DNA of 64,000 nucleotides from Lewinellaceae bacterium. Its GTDB lineage: Bacteria > Bacteroidota > Bacteroidia > Chitinophagales > Saprospiraceae. Below are positions 60,020 to 64,000 of this stretch, piece by piece (within the stretch, counting starts at the first letter, position 1; every line of letters begins with the position of its first letter). The stretch is taken from positions 868,001 to 932,000 of the forward strand of contig JACJYD010000001.1 in the NCBI GenBank assembly GCA_020636275.1. Direction: 5' to 3'. The position numbers and the translations under genes are program-made. The notes beneath the pieces are model-generated. The model made no database searches and had not been told where the DNA came from. It was given only the letters and a program-made list of their open reading frames with translations.

Positions 60020-60715
60020 TTGAGTCTCCCCAAGTCCACATTTCGTTCCAAATTGTATAGGGATTACAAAGGCCTGGAGGATGCCTCTGCGCATACCCGC
60101 ATTCGCTTTTTCGAAAAACAGGAACAGGCGATCCGGGAGTTGGACGATGAGGAGTTCTCGGAATTGCTCTTTGGCTATGCCGAGGCGCTATACAGCGCAG
60201 GGGCATACGCCAAATATAAGGTGGTGGTCGATGAGGTGATCAGTTGTTGTCTGGAGCACTATGCCATAAAATATAAAGGGGAGGACGTTTTTTTGGTCTC
60301 CATTTTCCGAAAGGCGGTAGCCTGTTATCATTTGCAGGAATACGAACAGGCGGTCCACCTGTTCAAGGAACTGCTCCGCCTGGATCCGGACAATCCCGGT
60401 GGACGGATGGGCCTGCGGCGCACGCTTTACCGGATGAAACCGGAAAAGGTGCTGAATGCCCGGGCGATCAGCGTCTTGTTGCTGCTGGTCGCTGCGCTGG
60501 TCACTGCTGCCGAATTGCTCTTTGTCCGCTACTTTTTTCCCTCCTGGGCCAAAACCGTGGAATGGACCCGCATCGGTTTATTCGCCCTGGGTATATTGGT
60601 GTTGGTCGGGACCGACCTGTATCACCGCCTGCGTGCCTACCGGGAGGCAGCGCGATTCAGCCGCGCTATGGAAAAGCGGAGGCAGGGCCGGGATAAAGTC
60701 GGATATTCCGGCTGA
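60020..60715 (+). CDS. TPR-like protein with two C-terminal membrane helices
   Basis: A 231-residue protein that apparently starts with TTG at 60020, directly after a family A repeat; no in-frame ATG occurs before residue 136. Residues 5-135 are helical and TPR-like (FGYAEALYSAGAYAKYKVVVDEVISCC; AVACYHLQEYEQAVHLFKELLRLDPDNPGG). Two transmembrane helices follow (about 150-170 and 178-200), then a basic tail. No family recognised. It is convergent with the GT39 gene, with 4 bases between stops. Confidence 0.75.
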   Translation: MSLPKSTFRSKLYRDYKGLEDASAHTRIRFFEKQEQAIRELDDEEFSELLFGYAEALYSAGAYAKYKVVVDEVISCCLEHYAIKYKGEDVFLVSIFRKAVACYHLQEYEQAVHLFKELLRLDPDNPGGRMGLRRTLYRMKPEKVLNARAISVLLLLVAALVTAAELLFVRYFFPSWAKTVEWTRIGLFALGILVLVGTDLYHRLRAYREAARFSRAMEKRRQGRDKVGYSG

Positions 60716-60719
60716 ACAT

Positions 60720-62162
60720 TTACTTTTCCTTCACCAGGTACAACCCACAATTTTTATAGGTGTGAAGGGGCTTAATGCTCCAACGGGCGAGCACGGCGTT
60801 CCGGGCGTGGTCCTCGCATAGAAGGATCGTATCGCCCTGGCTCAGTTCGTGCGGGTATTTGCGTTTCAGGTCCTGCCCTTTTGCCCGGTAGATTTTTACG
60901 TAAAAAGCCAGATGTGCATTGTAGTTGGTCTCCACCGCGGTGTAGGAAGGCCAGTCTTGTACTATTTTCATGTAGGGGCCGTATTGACGGGTCTCCCACT
61001 CAGGCAGCTTATCCCGTATCTGGTAGGATTGCTGGATCTGATGAATGAAGGGAAAGAGAAAGAGGGCGAAGATAACAAGACCTTGGACGAGGAATGGCCG
61101 GCCGGAGGTATCCTCTATCCGTTCGATCAGGATGCCCACCACACCGCCAATAGCAAGGCTTAACAGTGGAAGGACGGGGATGATGTACCAGTGCAGCTTG
61201 GTCTGTGCCATTGACAGGATCAACAAAAACGCCAGGGTATTCCATAGCAAAAAGCCCCACAAGGGGCGCCGGGCACCTTGGGGGTCGCGAAAGCTGTACC
61301 ATATGGCAATTGGAACAAATCCGATCCAGGGCCGGCATTTTTCCAGGACCAGAGCCTCAAAATAATAGTACCAGGGACCGTGGTGTCCTTCGACCACATG
61401 GAGGAAGCGTCCGCCCAATTCATTTTGCACAACGGCGGCCAGATATCCGGGGCCAGCCCATTCCCGGAACAGGTAATAGCTCGCGATCACCCCGGTAGAG
61501 GCCAGGGTGGCATAATAAAAATGAGGGTTCCGAAGGAGGGGAAGGAGGCGGCGGCTAGCTCCCAGGAAAAGCAGCAGTCCGGGTAAAAAGAGAAAAATGG
61601 CGATGCCTTTGGTCAGTACGCCCAATGTAAAAAATACGAGAGACAGCCAAAGGTGTTTGTTTCGTTTCCCCACCGTTTTTTCCTGACAAAACAGGAAGAA
61701 CTGGAGCAGGAAAAGCGTGGACCAAAGGGTAAGCAAGGCGTCGTAATCGCCGGTGCGGGTGGAATGGATGGCTACGAAACCCGGCATGGTCAGTAGCGCC
61801 AGACTGGCAGCAAGTGGGGGAATAAGCGAATGCGTTTGTCGCCAAAGGAACGCAAAGACCGCCAAAATCGTGGCGAGCCCAGCCAACGCAGAGGGGAGCC
61901 GGACCGCCAGGAGGTTGAATCCGAAGGCTTTCATGGACAGGGCCTGCATCCAGATCAGGAAAGGAGGCTTGGTGCTCCAAAGTTCGGGCTTCCCATCGTA
62001 GTGTACGACCAGCCAATTGCCGTTTTGCACCATTTCCAGGGCGCTATTGGCCGTGCGTCCTTCGTCATAGACAAAAAGGGGAAGGGAGTCCAGGTGCATG
62101 AAAAGCGGAAAAAACGACAGAATAAAAACGAGTAGGAAGCCACTCCAAAACGTTTTTTTCAT
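60720..62162 (-). CDS. Family 39-like (ArnT/PMT-type) glycosyltransferase
   Basis: A 480-residue multi-pass membrane protein with about ten helices. The N-terminal periplasmic loop DEGRTANSALEMVQNGNWLVVHYDGKPELWSTKPPFLIWMQALSMKAFG contains the catalytic-type DE and KPP motif of GT39/ArnT enzymes (YDEGRYA...DKPPL). TGDYDALLTLW also fits. It should move a sugar from a polyprenyl-phosphate donor to an envelope acceptor such as lipid A or protein. The ATG at 62162 follows the arginine decarboxylase stop by 4 bases; an earlier in-frame start at 62204 would overlap it. Confidence 0.88.
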   Translation of the reverse strand: MKKTFWSGFLLVFILSFFPLFMHLDSLPLFVYDEGRTANSALEMVQNGNWLVVHYDGKPELWSTKPPFLIWMQALSMKAFGFNLLAVRLPSALAGLATILAVFAFLWRQTHSLIPPLAASLALLTMPGFVAIHSTRTGDYDALLTLWSTLFLLQFFLFCQEKTVGKRNKHLWLSLVFFTLGVLTKGIAIFLFLPGLLLFLGASRRLLPLLRNPHFYYATLASTGVIASYYLFREWAGPGYLAAVVQNELGGRFLHVVEGHHGPWYYYFEALVLEKCRPWIGFVPIAIWYSFRDPQGARRPLWGFLLWNTLAFLLILSMAQTKLHWYIIPVLPLLSLAIGGVVGILIERIEDTSGRPFLVQGLVIFALFLFPFIHQIQQSYQIRDKLPEWETRQYGPYMKIVQDWPSYTAVETNYNAHLAFYVKIYRAKGQDLKRKYPHELSQGDTILLCEDHARNAVLARWSIKPLHTYKNCGLYLVKEK

Positions 62163-62166
62163 CCCC

Positions 62167-63603
62167 TTATTTTTTGCTTCCTTTCGCTGGAGTTGGCGTT
62201 TCATGCGTGTAACCCAAAATGCTCAGCATATCGGCCGGAACCTGTGCCCGTTTGTAGAGCATGTCGACCAGGTTGCCTTGCTCATCTTTGTACAGCAGGA
62301 CGTGTTGCGGAGAGGGGATCAGGCAGTGCTTGATGCCGCCGTAGCCGCTCAGCGCATCCTGGTAGGCGCCGGTATGGAAAAAGCCCAGGTATAAGGTTTC
62401 CGGATCGTCTTTCGGGAAAATGGGCAAGTAGACCTGGCTTTCGTGGATCTCCGAATTGTAATAATCGGAATTGTCGCAACTCAGGCCGCCGATGTTGACC
62501 CGGCCGTATTCGTTGTACCACTTGTTGATGGGCAAAAGGATAAAACGCTCGCCGATGCCCCAGGAGTCGGGCAGGGTATTCATGAGGGAGTTGTCGATCA
62601 TGTACCACAACTCCGCATCGTTTTGCTGCTTGCGACCGATGACAGAGAAGATCGTGGCCCCGCTTTCCCCGACGGTGTACTTTCCGAATTCGGTGAAGAT
62701 ATCGGGCTCGGGCACTTCGGCTTCCTCACAGGCCTCCATGATGAGGTTGACGATCTCCTTGACCATGTATTTGTAGTCGAACTCCGAACCGAGCGAATTG
62801 CGGATGGGCATGCCGCCCCCGATATTGATCGCCTTGAGGTCGGGGCAGATGGCGCGCAGGTCACCATAGAGCTTGACGGCTTTTTTGAGTTCGCCCCAGT
62901 AGTAGAGACTGTCCTTGATGCCCGTATCGACGAAGAAGTGGAGCATCTTGAGCTTGAACTTCGGGTTGTTGGCGATCTTTTCTTTATAGAAATTGATGAC
63001 CTCCGAATTTCGGATACCGAGGCGGGAGGTATAGAACTCGAAATTGGGTTCTTCTTCGGTAGCTACCCGGATACCAACGTTGCAGGTGCCTTCGACCATC
63101 TCCTCAAAGAACTTGATCTCGTCGATGTTGTCGAGCACCGGGATGACGTTCTTGAAGCCGTCGTTGACGAGGTCGGAGATCTTTTGGGCATATTCCCGGG
63201 GCTTGAACCCGTTGGCGATGATCGTAATGTTCTTGTCGATCTTGTCTTCCTTCTGCAGGCTCCGGATGATATCGATGTCAAACGAAGAGGAAGTCTCCAG
63301 ATCGGAGCCGTGTTTGAGCACCTCGTTCAGCACGAAACTGAAGTGACAGGTTTTGGTACAGTAACAATACCGGTAATCCCCGCTGTAACCCATCGAACGC
63401 ATGGCCCGCGTAAAGAGGTTCTTGGCGCGTTTGATCTGCGAGCCGATCTTCGGCAAATAGGTGATTTTCAGCGGAGTGCCGTATTTTTTGATGAGGTACA
63501 TCAATGGCACCCCGTTGAAGGTGAGGTTGCCATCTTCGATATCAAACCCTTCTTGCGGGAAGTAGAAGGTTTGGTCGATGAGGTCAAAATACCGGTTGGT
63601 CAT
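62167..63603 (-). CDS. Arginine decarboxylase, PLP fold type III
   Basis: A 478-residue alanine-racemase-fold decarboxylase. YRYCYCTKTCHFSFVLNEVLKHGSDLETSSSFDI holds the PLP lysine (YA-K-type motif); INIGGGMPIRNS binds phosphate; ETFGKYTVGESGA-like EFGKYTVGESGATIFSV takes the place of EPGR; GLSCDNSDYYNS is the substrate-cysteine motif. This set is typical of Bacteroidota arginine decarboxylases, which yield agmatine for polyamine synthesis, rather than diaminopimelate decarboxylase. It heads an operon with the GT39 gene. Confidence 0.88.
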   Translation of the reverse strand: MTNRYFDLIDQTFYFPQEGFDIEDGNLTFNGVPLMYLIKKYGTPLKITYLPKIGSQIKRAKNLFTRAMRSMGYSGDYRYCYCTKTCHFSFVLNEVLKHGSDLETSSSFDIDIIRSLQKEDKIDKNITIIANGFKPREYAQKISDLVNDGFKNVIPVLDNIDEIKFFEEMVEGTCNVGIRVATEEEPNFEFYTSRLGIRNSEVINFYKEKIANNPKFKLKMLHFFVDTGIKDSLYYWGELKKAVKLYGDLRAICPDLKAINIGGGMPIRNSLGSEFDYKYMVKEIVNLIMEACEEAEVPEPDIFTEFGKYTVGESGATIFSVIGRKQQNDAELWYMIDNSLMNTLPDSWGIGERFILLPINKWYNEYGRVNIGGLSCDNSDYYNSEIHESQVYLPIFPKDDPETLYLGFFHTGAYQDALSGYGGIKHCLIPSPQHVLLYKDEQGNLVDMLYKRAQVPADMLSILGYTHETPTPAKGSKK

Positions 63604-63826
63604 TCTTCAGAAATGGATGAGTTTTGTGGAGGAACAAATGGCTTCAATCCGGTTAGATCCTGGCTGTTTAAATGATTCTATGACGGGGGTAAAGTTATTG
63701 GAAATTGTCAATATTTAAGCATACCGTGGAAACAATTGAGTTACTTTTTGCAGGCGGGGTGTCTTCGGCCGTATTGTCTGTAAAAAGTATTTCAGTAGAA
63801 CTAATCTAAATAAGGCCTGGAGTGTT

Positions 63827-63834
63827 TACTTTTG
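63827..63834 (+). promoter_or_regulatory. -7 element of the Nfu-type gene
   Basis: TACTTTTG fits TAnnTTTG and ends 18 bases before the ATG at 63853. Confidence 0.5.
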
Positions 63835-63852
63835 TAACTGTGAATTTCTAAA

Positions 63853-64000
63853 ATGGTTGACCGCATGGAAAGTACTGAAAATACGCAGGCTAAAAGCCCG
63901 GTCTTGCTCTACACCGAGCAGACCCCGAATCCCGAATCGCTCAAATTTGTCACCAACCGCATGCTGTTTCGCGGCACGGCCGATTTCCGCGAGGAAGACC
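63853..64000 (+). CDS. Nfu-type iron-sulfur scaffold protein (5' end only)
   Basis: Only 49 codons lie in the window. VLLYTEQTPNPESLKFVTNRML and FRGTADF match the N-terminal domain of Nfu/NifU-like scaffold proteins (Scaffold protein Nfu/NifU N), known by the TPNP-S-KF motif. The start may instead be the ATG at 63865. The C-terminal cysteine domain that binds the Fe-S cluster is beyond the edge. Confidence 0.82.
   Translation, partial: MVDRMESTENTQAKSPVLLYTEQTPNPESLKFVTNRMLFRGTADFREED

Overview
The window looks like a chromosomal segment of a fairly GC-rich member of the Bacteroidota, plausibly a marine or activated-sludge Saprospiria type (class-level placement is inference). The evidence is a SusC/SusD pair, at least three proteins with type IX secretion (T9SS) sorting tails, the coaBC-DUF4835 pair, a Bacteroidota-type omega subunit, DUF2851 and DUF3137 proteins, an ECF sigma/FecR system, and many starts preceded by the Bacteroidota -7 motif TAnnTTTG. 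No prophage, insertion sequence, rRNA operon or CRISPR array is visible.

Layout. 1-4.4 kb: the 5' part of a very large secreted M64-type peptidase, then rsgA. 4.4-5.6 kb: an intergenic inverted repeat, then the most striking locus: on the minus strand, a tRNA with anticodon CAU (probably tRNA-Ile2) split by a 713-nt group I intron that encodes an HNH endonuclease. 5.7-10.5 kb: secreted protein, trmB, an anchored alpha/beta hydrolase, a PorT-like barrel and a DUF3137 protein. 10.5-19.6 kb: a galactan-type polysaccharide utilisation locus: susC and an unusual susD (with SusE/F-like modules inserted) on the minus strand, and divergently a T9SS-secreted protein of five such modules and a GH53 endo-galactanase lipoprotein. 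19.7-26.2 kb: housekeeping (bamD, rpoZ, coaBC, DUF4835, an unknown secreted protein, mlaE-mlaF). 26.3-36.2 kb: glucosaminidase, S24 regulator, PhyH dioxygenase, metF, M14 carboxypeptidase, fumarylacetoacetase, PBP4, and a methyltransferase with a lipoprotein signal. 36.2-42 kb: acyl-CoA synthetase with a hydrolase, an HtrA protease, and a fused acetate kinase-PduL phosphotransacylase. 42.2-47 kb: ECF sigma, FecR, an STN-domain protein, a small barrel and a DUF2807 lipoprotein. 47-54.2 kb: a T9SS subtilase, a putative zincin, a T9SS-tailed intradiol dioxygenase, thioredoxin and a TPR protein. 54.4 kb to the end: tRNA-Gln, a four-helix-bundle protein, a second anchored hydrolase, DUF2851, GT2, SlyD, a cyclase-family hydrolase, a TPR/membrane protein, GT39, arginine decarboxylase and the start of an Nfu-type protein.

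The segment also carries several families of dispersed palindromic intergenic repeats that sit tightly against gene ends. All family assignments come from reading motifs in the sequence; no database search was run. The -7 motifs are short and individually could occur by chance.
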